DNA of 64,000 nucleotides from Dillenia suffruticosa (Eukaryota; Streptophyta; Magnoliopsida; Dilleniales; Dilleniaceae), in contig JAVTVX010000004.1 in the NCBI GenBank assembly GCA_033439265.1, positions 11,793,701 to 11,857,700 of the forward strand. Direction: 5' to 3'. The notes under the pieces are model-generated. The model searched no databases and was not told the origin of the DNA. It was given only the letters and a program-made list of their open reading frames with translations. Both the position numbers and the translations under genes were made by a program. How positions within the stretch are numbered: position 1 is the stretch's first letter; each line of letters begins with the position of its first letter. Of the stretch, positions 34,101 to 44,349 are shown in pieces.

Positions 34101-37100
34101 CACAAAACAATCGTCACTTGCATTCCAAATGCAAAGATCTTGTGGGATCAAATACATGCTCTATATGGCCAAGAAACAAACACCGGCAGAAGTTTTGAGT
34201 TGAAAAAGAAGATCTCTAAAATCTAAAAAGGAGGTAAATCCCTACCCAAATACTTTGGGGAATATAGGGATCTATGGAATGAGTTCAATCTTCTAAGGCC
34301 TCCTACCTCCAATCTCAAAACAATTCTTTAAAGAAATGATGAAGATATGACTTTTGGTCTTCTTATGGGTCTTGGAGAAGAATATGTTTCAATTCGCCAA
34401 GAAATTCTTAGAATGAAGATATTTCCTTCATTTCAAGAAATCCAATTTATGATACAAAGGGCCGAAACAAGCATGAGGCTAGAAGAATCCAACAAGCTGA
34501 AATCCGAAGCCCAAGCCTTCAAATCTGTCCAGGAATAGCACATGGCCAACAAAAGTCAGAACTTCATGAAAAAGGATGTGCGCACCAACTACAAAAAACA
34601 AGGCCACAAAAGGGAAAAGTGCTGGTTTCTTTATCCACACTTGAGGCCCAAGAACAATAAAAGGGAGGTAGATTCTCCTGCACACGCTCAACAAGTCTCT
34701 CAAGTGGCTGCCCTTGAATCTAAGATGGAGGAATTGCATAAAGAAATGAAAAGGCTAATCGATCAAATGGCTCCACATTCTGGTAATGATCTAAACTCTT
34801 CTCATTTTGATAAATGGCTTATTGATTCCGGTTGTGACAATCATATGGTCAAAGATAAAAACAAAATTAAGAAACTTATTTCTCTTTCAGACCATAAGAT
34901 TGTCAAAATTGCCGATAGTCAAAAATTGAGAGTTGATTACTTAGGTGAAGTTGAACATCTTGGCAAGAAAACTAAAGCACTATATGTGTCAAAGTTCAAC
35001 TCCAACCTCATGTCCATCGGCAAAATAACCAAATAACGAGATTGCAAAGCCACTTTTGACCCTAATCAAGTTGTATTTCAGGATCTCAAGTCGAATCTCT
35101 TGATTGGCAAGGGGTCTAGAAAGAACAACATATATTACTTGGATGGAGAAAATCAAGTTTTTGCTGTCCAGAGTCAAGATCCTTCCATATGGCATGCTCG
35201 TTTAGGACATCTAGGTGACTTAGCTTTGAAACGCCTATTTCCAAACATAGAGATAGAAGAGAGGCATTGCAAAGATTGTGTTCTTGGAAAACAAACTAGG
35301 ATATACTATCCAATTTCAAACACAATATATAAAAATGCTTTTGAGCTCATTCATTCTGATGTGTGGACTTCACCCATAGTTTCCCATAATGGTTTTAAAT
35401 ACTTTGTGACATTTATTGATCATAAGACTAGATACACTTTGGTATACCTTTTGACGACTAAATCTGAAGTTTTTGAGGCGCTCAAGAGTTATTATAGATA
35501 TGTAACTAGGCAATTCAATGCCAACAAAATTCTTAGATCAGATCATGGAGAAAAATTCACTAGTCATGCATTTGAGAATTTTTTAGAGGAGAAAGGAATC
35601 ATCCATCAAAAATCATGCATATATACTTCACAACAAAATGGAGTTGCCGAAAGAAAAAATAGACACTTACTAGAAACGGCTAGGGCCATGATATTCCATT
35701 CAAACGTCCCTAAAGAATATTGAAGTGAAGCCATAAAAACAGCAGCTCACCTTATAAACCTTATGCTCTCAAATATCCTAGGAGGAAAGTCTCCCTTAAA
35801 GCTTCTTCTTAATAAGAAACCTAATATTTCTCATTTAAAGGTTTTTGGATGCTCTTGCTATGTACATGTTCCAACACATTTTCGAAATAAGCTAGATGAA
35901 AAAGAAAGAAAATATGTATTTTTAGGCTATTCCACATTTGAGAAAGGATATAAATGCTATGATCCTTTGACTAACAAACTATACACATCTAAAGATGTGA
36001 TATTTGTGGAAAATGAATCTTATTTTGCAGAAATGAAGAATCAAGAACACTCAAGGGAAAAAGATGACCAAATGTAGTACTTCCTACCATCAAAGATCTA
36101 CCTCAAATACATGAAGAAGGCGAATCAATTCAAAGGGAAGATGATCATCCATCCCAAGAAGAATTGGTCTCTTCTCATACGGATCATGAAACAGACCAAG
36201 AGGAAGGGGGAGCCAACTTGGAACATGGGCAAGAAGAACAAAATGATTCTCCTTCTCTCTGAAGATCAACTAGACTTAGACTTCCTCCATCGGAATGGAT
36301 GAGTCGAAAATACCCAATTTGTGATTATTATACCACCTCATATGTTTCCTTGAGCCACCAAGCCATCATAAGAAACATAGACCAACATCAAGAACCTAGA
36401 ACCTTTGAAGAAGCCAAAAATCATCCTCAATGGGTCCAAGCCATGAAGAATGAGCTAGATGCCTTGGCTAAGAATGAGACATGGAAAATATCTCTGCTTC
36501 CAAAAGGAAAAAGGGTTGTGGGATGCAAATGGGTCTATAAGATCAAACATAAGAGTGATGGAAGTATTGATAAGTACAAGGCAAGATTAGTGGCAAAGGG
36601 CTTCACTCAAGCATATGGAGTAGATTACAAAGAGACTTATACACCAGTGGCCAAGATGAACACAATTCGGGTCTTATTGTCTCTTGCAATTAATCACTCT
36701 TAGCCAATGTTTCAAATGGATGTAGCAAATGCATTTCTCCAAGGGAACCTAGAAGAAGTATATATGGAAATTCCTCTGGGGTTTGCTCATCATAGCAATA
36801 AAGTTTGCAAACTAAAGAAAGCAATCTACGGCCTCAAACAATCTCCGAGAGCTTGGTACGCAAAACTTAGCTCTACTCTTCTTAATCATGATTTTAGGAA
36901 ATGCAATAGTGATACATCTCTCTTTGTTAAAAATCAAAATGGAAAAATCATAATAGTGTTAGTTTATGTAGATGGCATAATCATAACTGGAAATGATTTA
37001 AATTTAATCAACCAAGTTAGGAAATTTCTTCAAACTAAGTTTGACATTAAAGATTTAGGGAAACTAAAGTATTTCTTAGGGATAGAACTTGTTTATTGTC

Positions 37101-40100
37101 CAAATGGGCTTGTTTTATCACAAAGAAAGTATGTGCTGGTCTTTTACAGGAAACAGGGAAGTTAGGTGCTAAGCCCGCATGTAGTCCCATCAATTCTTCC
37201 TACGGGCTCAAGGATGATGATGAAGAGTATGAGGATGAGCAAAGATATCAAAGGCTTAAAGGGAGGTTGATCTATCTTACCATAACCAGACCAGATATCT
37301 CATTCGCCGTGAGTCAAGTAAGCCAACACATGCACAAGCCAAAAAGAAAGCATTGGCGAGCTACGGAAAGGATTCTCCATTATCTAAAGGGCACTCCAGG
37401 CATGGGAATTTGGATGAAGGAAAACGGCAGCTTAGAAATCATGGGTTACTGTGATGCGGATTGGGCCGGAGACTCGGAAGATAGGCGATCTACCTCAGGG
37501 TATTGCATGTTTGTTGGAGGAAACCTAATAGCATGGAAGAGCAAAAAACAACATGTAGTTTCAAGGTCAAGTGCTGAGACGGAATATAGAGTTATGGCGG
37601 CCGCAACAAGCGAAATAGTTTGGTTGAAGGCTCTTATTGAAGAACTTAGATTCTCCATCCCAACTCCTATTCATCTTCATTGCGATAATCAATCAGCAAT
37701 TCACATAGTATCAAACCCGGTTTTCCATGAAAGAACAAAGCACATCGAAGTCGATTGTCACTTTGTTAGATAAAAGATTGAAGAGAAGCTCATCACTCCT
37801 AGTTTTACAAAGAGTGATGATCAAGTTGCTGATATTCTTATCAAGCCGGGAACCGCAAAGCACATCCTCAAAAATATGGACAAATTAGGAGTTATAGATA
37901 TATACACACCCAACTTGAGGGGGAGTGTTGAAATGAAGACAAATTAGGATCACATTTGTAAGATCTCAGAAGGACAGTTTTCTCCGGTCTTTGTTCAGTC
38001 ATTCCAACCCATCTAGGGATCCAAATCAGGCCCTAAATAAGCCCTCTCTGTATGCATCTCCTGGGCCCCTTAGGGCCCAGGTTTTCCTATCTCAAAGGGG
38101 CCCAAAAGGGGGCCCCAACTGCTCTTTTAAAGAGCCGTTGGGGACTGCCCCAACGGCCAGAAGAGGAGAGGGTAGTGCCCTCCCCTCTCTGTTTTCCCTC
38201 TTTATCTCTCTCTTTGCTCTCTTCCCTCTTTCTCTATTTAACGAAGCTCTAGTTGTTCTTTGAAGATATGAAAAATGTCTTCAATTCTTATACACTTCCC
38301 TTGAAAGATCAATAAAATTCTTGAAGTTTTCTATTCCTTCTCATTGCTTGCTACTTTAAATCTTCAACAATAAATAACCAATAAATTTTTACCTTGTTGA
38401 TGTGGGATTCAAGGGCATCTATACAGCATGTCTTTCCCTCATTTTTATTCTTCATATCAGCAAACTGCCGCTGGAGGGCAATCGACTCTTCCAACTTTTC
38501 CATGGAACTCTTCTTAATGTCATCTGCAAATGATTCAAGTGCAGGCTTCAGGGCTGATTTATAATCAATTCCCAACACCTCTGCAGGTGTAGACCCTTCG
38601 GTATTTAGTTTATATTGTAAGTTGCTGCCCAGTTTTAACCTGAAAGCCACAAAAGATACACCAGCTTTGTAAAGGTTTTGAAGAACCACTTATGGAAATA
38701 GCACCACATTCTCTCAGTCAGTTTTGTCATTTGAAGTATCAAGATCTAGGCATACAAAGGCATCAAAATACCTCTAGTTTTTTTTCCATTTTTTCTTCTT
38801 GGGTGGGGGGTTCACTGGGAGGACTTGCCCTTACAAGGGGTAGGGAGGTTTTGGAAGCTTGATTCCTCACCGATAGGGGGAGAATTCCCTTGTACCACTA
38901 GCCCCAGAAGACCAATGAATACCTTTAAATTGCATGTGTCACTTGGAGGCCTCATATAAAGTTCTTAGACTCATGATGCATTGGACAATTAGAACTACAA
39001 AACAAATTTAAGCAAAATTTAAAAAATTAATCATTGAAAAAAGAGCTCAGTGGTTGACAAAATTCGTGCTTAGCTCATAGAATCAGCCATCTCATAAAAA
39101 TAATATCATTCGATATCTGGGAGGGTTCGGGATTCCATTGATGGTTCCTACGAAGATCAACTAAAAATTAAAATTAGGGAATACCTTCTGAGGGCCTGGC
39201 TACATTGCATTGCAAAAGCTTCAAGCTCCTGCAACTTGTGGCCTAAAGCGGCTTTAACATCCCAACACTTCTCCTCATAAGCATTCCTCCCACATTCAGC
39301 CTCTTCAATCTCTCTCTCCACAGCCTGTAACTCCCTCTTCATCCTCTCCACATCCCGTGCGTTAAACACCTGAAGCTCAACCGTCCTCTTGAGCTCCGCA
39401 TTCTCCTTCAAAATCTTCTTATGCTCCATCTCCTTCGTCTCCAATTCCCTCTCCTTCTCCACCAAACCCTTCTCCAAAGTCGCAATCCCATCTAGAAGCC
39501 CTTCAATCAAAGCGTTGAATTTCTTCACATCTTCTTCCAAAACACCCTTCTCCTTCTCAATCACTTCTCGGGGGTTCGGCTCTGCCTTCAAAGCCTCAAT
39601 CCTTTCCTTGAGATTCCTCTCCTCCTTCTCCAAAACCCTAACAATCTCCTCCCCAATTTCTCTCTCTCTCTCCAATTTCCCAATAAAATTATTATCCACT
39701 TCGTCAACCTTGTCGTCATCACCCCGAATGTAATGAATATAACTCTCGTGCGCATAAGTTAGCATATTATTCTCCTCCTCACGATTTGAACCATGCAGAC
39801 CATCATTGTACATGGCCAGCTGAACAAGCCAGTGAATTAGGGCGAGAACAGAAGGCCAAGCGTGAGGAGCACCTGGAGCACGAAGCGCAGACTTGTTGAT
39901 CTTGATTGGGCAATTGAGTTGTTTCATAATGATTTGGACATCTTCGTCGATTTTGGAAGACGGCTGGAAATCGAGGTGAGAGAGGAGGAATTTGATGGTG
40001 TCGTTGATGTCTTTGGAGGAGGGGAGATGAGTCTTCAGGAAGATGGTGGAGTGAGAGGAGAGGTAAGAATTGACGAGGTGGAGAGCTGAAAGCTGGTACG

Positions 40101-40281
40101 ATCTGTCAGTGATGGCGATGCGGGCAGTGCCGATTGAGGAGGAAGAAGGCCGGCTGCTGCAGAGGCTTGCGTCGGAGTCTCTAGGGTTTTGTGGCGGTGC
40201 TGGTGGCGGCGGCTGTGGTGCACGGCGTTCTTGTGGATATTGTTCCGCCGTCTTCTGCCGGCGTCTTCCCGTTCCCTTCAT
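22135..40281 (-). CDS. NDC80: Kinetochore protein NDC80 (HEC1), with an early stop in the last exon
   Basis: Four exons with GT-AG borders: 40281-39185, 38639-38393, 22750-22604 and 22365-22135. The uninterrupted reading would be 573 aa, close to the plant family's usual size. NDC80 is the microtubule-binding arm of the outer kinetochore NDC80 complex. Exon 1 holds a Pro-rich tail (ERRAPQPPPPAPPQNPRDSD), the CH domain (DINDTIKFLLSHLDFQ, NKSALRAPGAPHAWPSVLAL) and the first coiled coil. Exons 2-4 hold the rest of the coiled coil (IDYKSALKPALESFADDIK, VEAELDFLEKEAHEY, SKYKEYMASKICEMKSNLS). The start at 40281 (MKGTGRRRQ) is chosen over the upstream in-frame MRERERE because that part is a CT/GA repeat. 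Odd: TGA at 22306-22308, in a position that is a Cys codon in the Arabidopsis protein as I recall it, cuts the protein to 516 aa while the frame beyond stays well conserved. Intron 2 is 15.6 kb. Confidence 0.9.
22753..24931. other. Intron 2 sequence on the exon 3 side, no element recognised
   Basis: AT-rich, with T-homopolymers around 23080-23135. Several short open frames (for example 23221-23487 and 23839-24066) have no motif and lie inside an intron. Confidence 0.55.
24932..25398 (-). repeat. Gypsy-1 3' LTR
   Basis: 467 bp, plus-strand ends TGTAACAGATT and TTTGTTACA. It is 61 bp longer than its partner, mainly because a GA-rich unit of about 60 bp (around 25080-25195) is present twice. 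The minus-strand purine tract AAAAGGAGGGGAAACT at plus 25399-25414 precedes it. Confidence 0.9.
25431..29870 (-). pseudogene. Gypsy-1 gag-pol polyprotein, disrupted
   Basis: The gag start MVEGT at 29870 is closed by a stop after five codons, but the frame then keeps a coiled-coil-like stretch to 29700. Gag core: 29665-29225 (LPIFAGENPYVWLQKCRKFF). Next frame, 29240-27381: zinc knuckle (CFKCGEKFTPGHQC), protease (ILVDTGSSNSFLHE) and RT (FCVDYRQLN). RT has FFDNILVYS, where the second catalytic Asp is Asn. Then 27409-26504: RNase H (VETDACSYGWGAVLTQEG, TDHQSLRYLLEQ) and the integrase zinc finger (HSSAVGGHAG...CDVCQRNK). Then 26465-25431: integrase core (MDFIEGLP, NDRDRIFTS, DGQSERLNQCLE) and a chromodomain-like end (EPEAILKRRVIW...WEDWDFIKAQFPDF). 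The chromodomain is thought to guide chromovirus integration. Frameshifts at about 29235 and 27400 and a TAG plus shift near 26500, together with the RT change, make it inactive. Confidence 0.9.
29898..29913 (-). promoter_or_regulatory. Gypsy-1 primer binding site (initiator tRNA-Met type)
   Basis: On the minus strand, TTTGGTATCAGAGAAG follows the 5' LTR end after two bases. It contains TGGTATCAGAG, complementary to the 3' end of plant initiator tRNA-Met. Confidence 0.8.
29914..30319 (-). repeat. Gypsy-1 5' LTR
   Basis: 406 bp, with the same termini as the partner at 24932-25398. The GA-rich block (about 30057-30130) is shorter here. Confidence 0.9.
30320..33362. other. NDC80 intron 2 sequence between the two retrotransposons
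   Basis: About 3 kb with no coding sequence recognised. It contains the two-copy tandem repeat at 32472-32929 and ATA/TAA microsatellite runs. The 31290-31440 part is less AT-rich but shows no motif. Confidence 0.55.
32472..32929. repeat. Two-copy tandem repeat, unit about 229 bp
   Basis: Copy 1 (about 32472-32699) and copy 2 (32701-32929) each run from an ATAATAATAATA tract through ACTCATA...CTTTACA to GTAATATTTTTTAACACC and ATAGACCAAAT. Their similarity is roughly 80% by eye. A further partial GTAATATTTTTTAACA end lies at 32345. Shared by no other place noticed in the window. Confidence 0.75.
33368..33834 (+). repeat. Copia-5 5' LTR
   Basis: 467 bp from TGTAATGAAGAC to CTTCAACA. It contains GC-rich self-complementary blocks (GGGCCCCTTAGGGCCC, then GGGGCCC...GGGGCCCC), a CT-rich stretch with TATTTAAG, and an AATAAA near 33776. 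Confidence 0.9.
33835..33850 (+). promoter_or_regulatory. Copia-5 primer binding site (initiator tRNA-Met type)
   Basis: TGGTATCAGAGCAGGC directly follows the 5' LTR; the first 12 bases match the standard plant site exactly. Confidence 0.88.
33836..37900 (+). pseudogene. Copia-5 gag-pol polyprotein, disrupted by point stops
   Basis: Gag: SSNYNA, DPSFKAWKKRDDQVVVFLQ, YGQETNTGRSFELKKKI, zinc-knuckle remnant near 34585-34640. Protease: WLIDSGCDNHM (34814). Integrase: zinc finger region WHARLGHLGDLALKRL, HCKDCVLGKQ, core HSDVWTSPI and LRSDHGEKFTS, QQNGVAERKNRHLLE (35190-35720). RT: KWVYKIKHKSDGSIDKYKAR (36528), QMDVANAFLQG, KKAIYGLKQSPRAWY. The catalytic box reads YVDGIIITGND (36965), with Gly for the second Asp. 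RNase H: CDADWAGDSEDRRSTSGYC, SRSSAETEYRVMAAATSE, HCDNQSAIHI (37450-37773). About eight in-frame stops (for example at 33948, 34224, 35034, 35721 and 36701) and a shift near 37100-37165 interrupt an otherwise well kept frame. Three stops sit where Trp is expected. Confidence 0.9.
37926..38369 (+). repeat. Copia-5 3' LTR
   Basis: 444 bp, begins TGTTGAAATGAAG after the purine tract TTGAGGGGGAG at 37915-37925, ends CTTCAACA. It carries an 11-bp stretch absent from the 5' LTR and lacks 34 bp present there. Confidence 0.9.
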
Positions 40282-40306
40282 CTCTCTCTCTCTCTCTCTC
40301 TCTCTC
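40281..40306. repeat. CT/GA dinucleotide repeat in NDC80 5' leader
   Basis: About 13 CT units on the plus strand directly upstream of the NDC80 start codon (GA repeat in the sense strand). GA/CT tracts are common in plant 5' UTRs and promoters. The repeat stays open in frame and would add MREREREREM to the protein if an upstream ATG were used. Confidence 0.9.
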
Positions 40307-40550
40307 ATCCCCCCTAAGGTTCATTAACAAAATTTTGAAAAATGAGAGAGGGTGTGCTTGTAGATGTACCGGTGCTGCAAGCCCCGCCAAAAACACGAGC
40401 TTTTTTAAGTGCAGAAATACCCTAAGGTCTATTGTATAAACATATAATTTTTTATATAAAAGCATCCCATCATTAATTATGAAAAACTACAATTTTAATC
40501 TTTCACTCTATAATCTACTAAAATTTTCCGTTAAATGATAAAAAATTAAG
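40307..40550. promoter_or_regulatory. NDC80 upstream region
   Basis: Short stretch between the NDC80 leader and the foldback element; the promoter should lie here or inside the foldback. No clear TATA box was identified on the minus strand. Confidence 0.35.
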
Positions 40551-42053
40551 GATTAATTACTTGTTAAATTCTTGAATTTTGGTTCAAATTTATAATTAAA
40601 TTTTTTAATTTCAAAATATAACGATTAATTATTCAAACTTATAAAAGTGCAAAAATTAAGATTCTTTGTTAATAATGCTCTCAACGTGACCGTTAAGTGT
40701 TAAATTGGTATAATATATCAACAGGGTGGGATTTTTACATTTTGATATGGAATGTTGCCAAAGTAATTACTTGGTACGTGTCATGATAGCAAAGTAATGA
40801 CAGTGACATATGTGTCAATATATTCTCACAATACACATGTTACTTTCGAGTATTGTTATGATGGGAAATCAATTGTGATTTAGTGTCAGGAATGAACAAA
40901 TAATTGACTCTATATTTCAAATTTTAATTTATTTAAAAATAATAATTCATTTACCGTAAAATTTTTAAATTCAAAACATAAATTTAATTAAAAACACTAA
41001 TTTGATTCTACACTCTAATTTAATTTAAACTTCAATCCAATTTAAAACTTTATTTTAATTCAATCACCAAATTTAATTCAGAATCTCAAATCAATTTGAA
41101 ACCTTAATTTAATTTGAAATTCAAAGCTAATTTAAATCTCGAATTTAATTTGAAATGTCGATGGATTCAAAACCCTAATTTATATTGAAATTTTAGATTG
41201 ATTCAAAATCGTAAATTAATTCAAAACCCTTATTTACTATAAAATTTTAAAAGAAATTAAATTGAATTCAAAATAAATTAAATTAGGGTTTTAAATAAAA
41301 TTAAATTGAGAATTTGAATTAAATTAATATTTTAAATTAAATTAGAGTCTTGAATTGAATTTAGATTTTCGAATTAAATTGAAAATTTTAATTAATTTGG
41401 GATTTCAAATGAAATTACAGTTTCGATTTAAATTAGGATTTTGAATTAAAATGTGGAATTCGAATTAAATTAATGTTTCAAACTGAATTAAGATTCGAAT
41501 AAAATTTGACATTCAAATTAAATTAAAATTTTTAATTAAATTGTTGTTTTGAATTCAAAAATTTTACTATAAATGCATTATTTTTTCAAATAAATTAAAA
41601 TTTGAAGTTTAGGATTAATTATATGTTTGGTTCTTAAATTTTATACAAATCATAATTTGGTCCCCGTCATGTCAACTCTTGGTGACACGGCTTAAGTGAT
41701 GTGAGAATACGGTGACATGACACATGCCACTCATCACCTTGCTAATGTTACATATATCACTATCATCACTTCTGCTAATATGACATTAGTGTTGTGAGAA
41801 TATATTGACGTGATATGTGTCTCAACAATAATTCAATCCATGTGCCATGTCATATCACAATATAAAAATCCTGTTCATGTACTATGTCATGCCAACTTGG
41901 CACTTAACAGCCATGTTGGTTCTGTTTTGTGATAGAAGTGACTCAATTATTATATTTTTTTAAATTTGAATACTTAATCATTGCATTTTAATGTTTAAAA
42001 ACTTAATTATGAATTTGGTACAAAATTTAGAAATTTAACATATAATTTACCAA
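40551..42053. mobile_element. 1.5-kb foldback (palindromic) element
   Basis: The left half (40551 to about 41270) is mirrored, as reverse complement, by the right half (to 42053). Examples: 40589-40640 with 41975-42030; GGATTTTTACATTTTGATAT near 40730 with the complement of ATATCACAATATAAAAATCC near 41850; TCAATATATTCTCACAA near 40816 with TTGTGAGAATATATTGA near 41794; TCAAATTTTAATTTATTT near 40917 with its complement near 41596. The centre is made of degenerate AATTTAATT/GAATTC-rich units. The right arm has roughly 100-150 extra bases. No coding sequence. No target-site duplication could be fixed. It could be a Mutator-like foldback or an oversized MITE. Confidence 0.8.
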
Positions 42054-42834
42054 ATAAAATAATTATATTCAAACTAAATTAAAAAAAAAATTATTTCAAC
42101 ATCTCTCTCTCTCTCCCCCCCTCTCTCCCTGCACGATTAAAACAATTTTTATGCTGGTGCAAAATATAAAATCTAAAACACCAATAGAAATGTATCATTG
42201 TAGCCCTCTCTCTGTGACAATATCGATGCAATCCTCTTTCCTACTCTTCTTCCTTCAATAAAACACAAAATCTAAAACACCAATAGAATTGTACCATTAT
42301 TGCCACACTCTCTATGACAATATCTATACAAGCCTGTTTCCTATTCTTCTTCCTTCAATAATCAAAGATTCTCTCTCTCCCTCTTTTCAACCTCTATACA
42401 CTTTTTTCTCTCTATCTACACATGTGACAACACACACTAACCAACTCTAATATAATTATCGTCTCCTTCATTTGAAACTGAGACCACAATCACCTTCTTT
42501 TTACAAATTATACTCAGATTTTCATTTTTTTTCTCAAATGAACCCACAAAATCGTTCGTAAAAACCTTAGGAACCCCTAGATGTCATCAATTTTGAGTTT
42601 CATTATGGGAAAATCATTACCCATGGACATCAACCATTAATGTGCGGTGAGCTTCGAAACTCTCCGATTAAAATTCAACTATGTTATATTTCAATTTTCT
42701 TAGTTCAATTATGCACCAAAAATTAGTTTACAAATATCAAGTTGCTTTAATCTGAGTTGTATTATGTTTCTATCATTATTTGCCATTGACGAATCTCCAC
42801 CATCACCTCTCACCTATGCTCTAACCACTATATA
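42054..42834. other. Intergenic with CT repeat and tandem duplication
   Basis: A CT/C-rich run at 42103-42128, then the two-copy repeat at 42167-42361, then AT-rich DNA. No gene recognised. Confidence 0.55.
42167..42361. repeat. Two-copy tandem repeat, unit about 98 bp
   Basis: Each copy reads AAAATCTAAAACACCAATAG ... CTCTCT.TGACAATATC ... CTTCTTCCTTCAATAA (copies at about 42167-42264 and 42266-42361). Confidence 0.8.
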
Positions 42835-43391
42835 TGTGGATATAAATTCAAAAGCAGTAGTAAATCAGAACCTGAGGCATGCAAGTATTACCCTATCCTT
42901 AAGAATTATTTCACCATGTAGGTGTAATCCCTCAAGATTCAACAAAATTTATATACTATATATATAATAGGAACAACAAAGAGAAGTATTTTAGATCTAT
43001 CTTGAATGTAAAACTTAGGAGAAAATAATAATATTAACATATTCTGAAAAGAGTTTGACAATTAATAATGTGCAAAATAGTATATGATAATAACGTATAG
43101 TAAATAAATATTGTGGAGAGTATTTTGGAATAGTAACAAAACCTGGAGCAAAAATAGGATGAAGTGAAACTAATTTGGAGACTTGATTTTGAGTATTTTC
43201 TTGGTAAGTCAAGTTAAATTTGAATAAAATATCATTTACTATGTAAGTCATTGTTTTGCAAGTGTAAAACCATAATATAAAAGAATGTAAAATACTTACA
43301 CTCCCTTCAAATTCTTTTATAATCTCAGCAATGCAAATAGATATATATATATATATAGTGAAGTCTCTTTAGAAATATTACTATTATTTCA
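42835..43391 (-). repeat. Copia-6 3' LTR
   Basis: Runs from TGTGGATATAAATTC to ATTATTTCA on the plus strand, aligned with 47113-47680. It contains a (TA)n tract at 43340-43359. Confidence 0.75.
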
Positions 43392-44349
43392 ATAATTCTC
43401 CACATATTTCTGAAGCGTTTTAAAAAGTATTTTCAAAATATTTTTATTGGATTCAATTCTAAGTATAATGAATCGTATATTGTGTCTTTAAGATTATGAA
43501 AAAAAATCTCAAAAAATAAAAACATATTTTATTGAGTGATTGGCGAAATTTAAAACTTTTATAAACCAATAACTCATTTTGTAAAATAGTGATTTTACTA
43601 ATCACATTATACTTTCGCAATATTTACTGTTCAACACAATTTTGCGTTAATAATCATGTGTGCACTTGGTATTTCATAAGTATTCTAAAAATTGTGTCAA
43701 AATTTCACAGAAGTGGCCCCACGTCACTCTCATATTGATGGTTTCATCAAGTATATATTTGCAATTATATATACCACCCATAAGGGGATACGAAAATCAT
43801 AAAAAAAAATTAACTCAACATCTCCAATAATGCAATCTAATATTTACTCACAACATAGGAAGAGACAAATATATTTATACTAGCATGAACAATAACGACG
43901 TGTTATTATCCATATAAACCATATTCATGGGATCTTCATTCATAAAAGTTGAGTTACCATCACTATACTTCTCGAATTGGTTTAAGTCCCATTTCCCTTG
44001 ATATTTCAAATATTAACTTCCTTCCAAAAGGTTTAGTTAGAGAGTAGTCTAAATTCACTTTTGACTCTACATAGTCGGTGGATATTACTCTATCTTTTTC
44101 AACCGCTTAATCATGTTATATTTTAGACGAATGTGTCTATTTTTGCCATTAAAGACTTGTTTTTAGTAGTATCAATTATCGCTCAACAATCACAATGCAC
44201 CGAGACAGATAGTGGTGGTTTAACACCCAACAGAATATTTGTTAAGAAATTTCTCAATCACTCAACCTTATTACCAGCCAACTTCATGGTTATAAATTCA
44301 GATTCCACGGTGATTTTCACAATAATTATTTGTTTAGCTGATTTTTAAG
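43392..44349. other. Copia-6 internal 3' region, no clear coding sequence
   Basis: AT-rich sequence between the RNase H remnant and the 3' LTR. Some of it (about 43950-44350) may be worn RNase H on the minus strand, but no motif is secure. Confidence 0.4.

Larger units (their letters stand above)
33368..38369 (+). mobile_element. Copia-5: complete Ty1/copia element in NDC80 intron 2
   Basis: LTRs at 33368-33834 and 37926-38369 are flanked by an exact 5-bp duplication ATAAA (33363-33367 and 38370-38374). The order is PBS, gag, protease, integrase, RT, RNase H, polypurine tract, as in Ty1/copia. The LTRs differ by about 13 substitutions in about 430 bases plus four indels, including a 34-bp deletion between GCCGTTGG repeats in the 3' LTR. 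It lies antisense to NDC80, with its 3' end 18 bp from the exon 2 splice donor. Confidence 0.93.
22751..38392 (-). other. NDC80 intron 2, 15.6 kb, carrying two LTR retrotransposons
   Basis: Donor GTAAAAATTT follows exon 2 (plus 38392 downward) and acceptor TTTTGTTAG precedes exon 3 (plus 22751). Exon 2 ends in phase 0 and exon 3 continues the coiled coil directly, so no exon is missing in between. Gypsy-1 (5388 bp) and copia-5 (5002 bp) make up about two thirds. The rest, about 5.2 kb, is unique-looking AT-rich DNA. Confidence 0.85.

Noticed and set aside
39389-39733. 114-codon open frame antisense to NDC80 exon 1
   Set aside because: Shadow of the coiled-coil coding sequence on the other strand.
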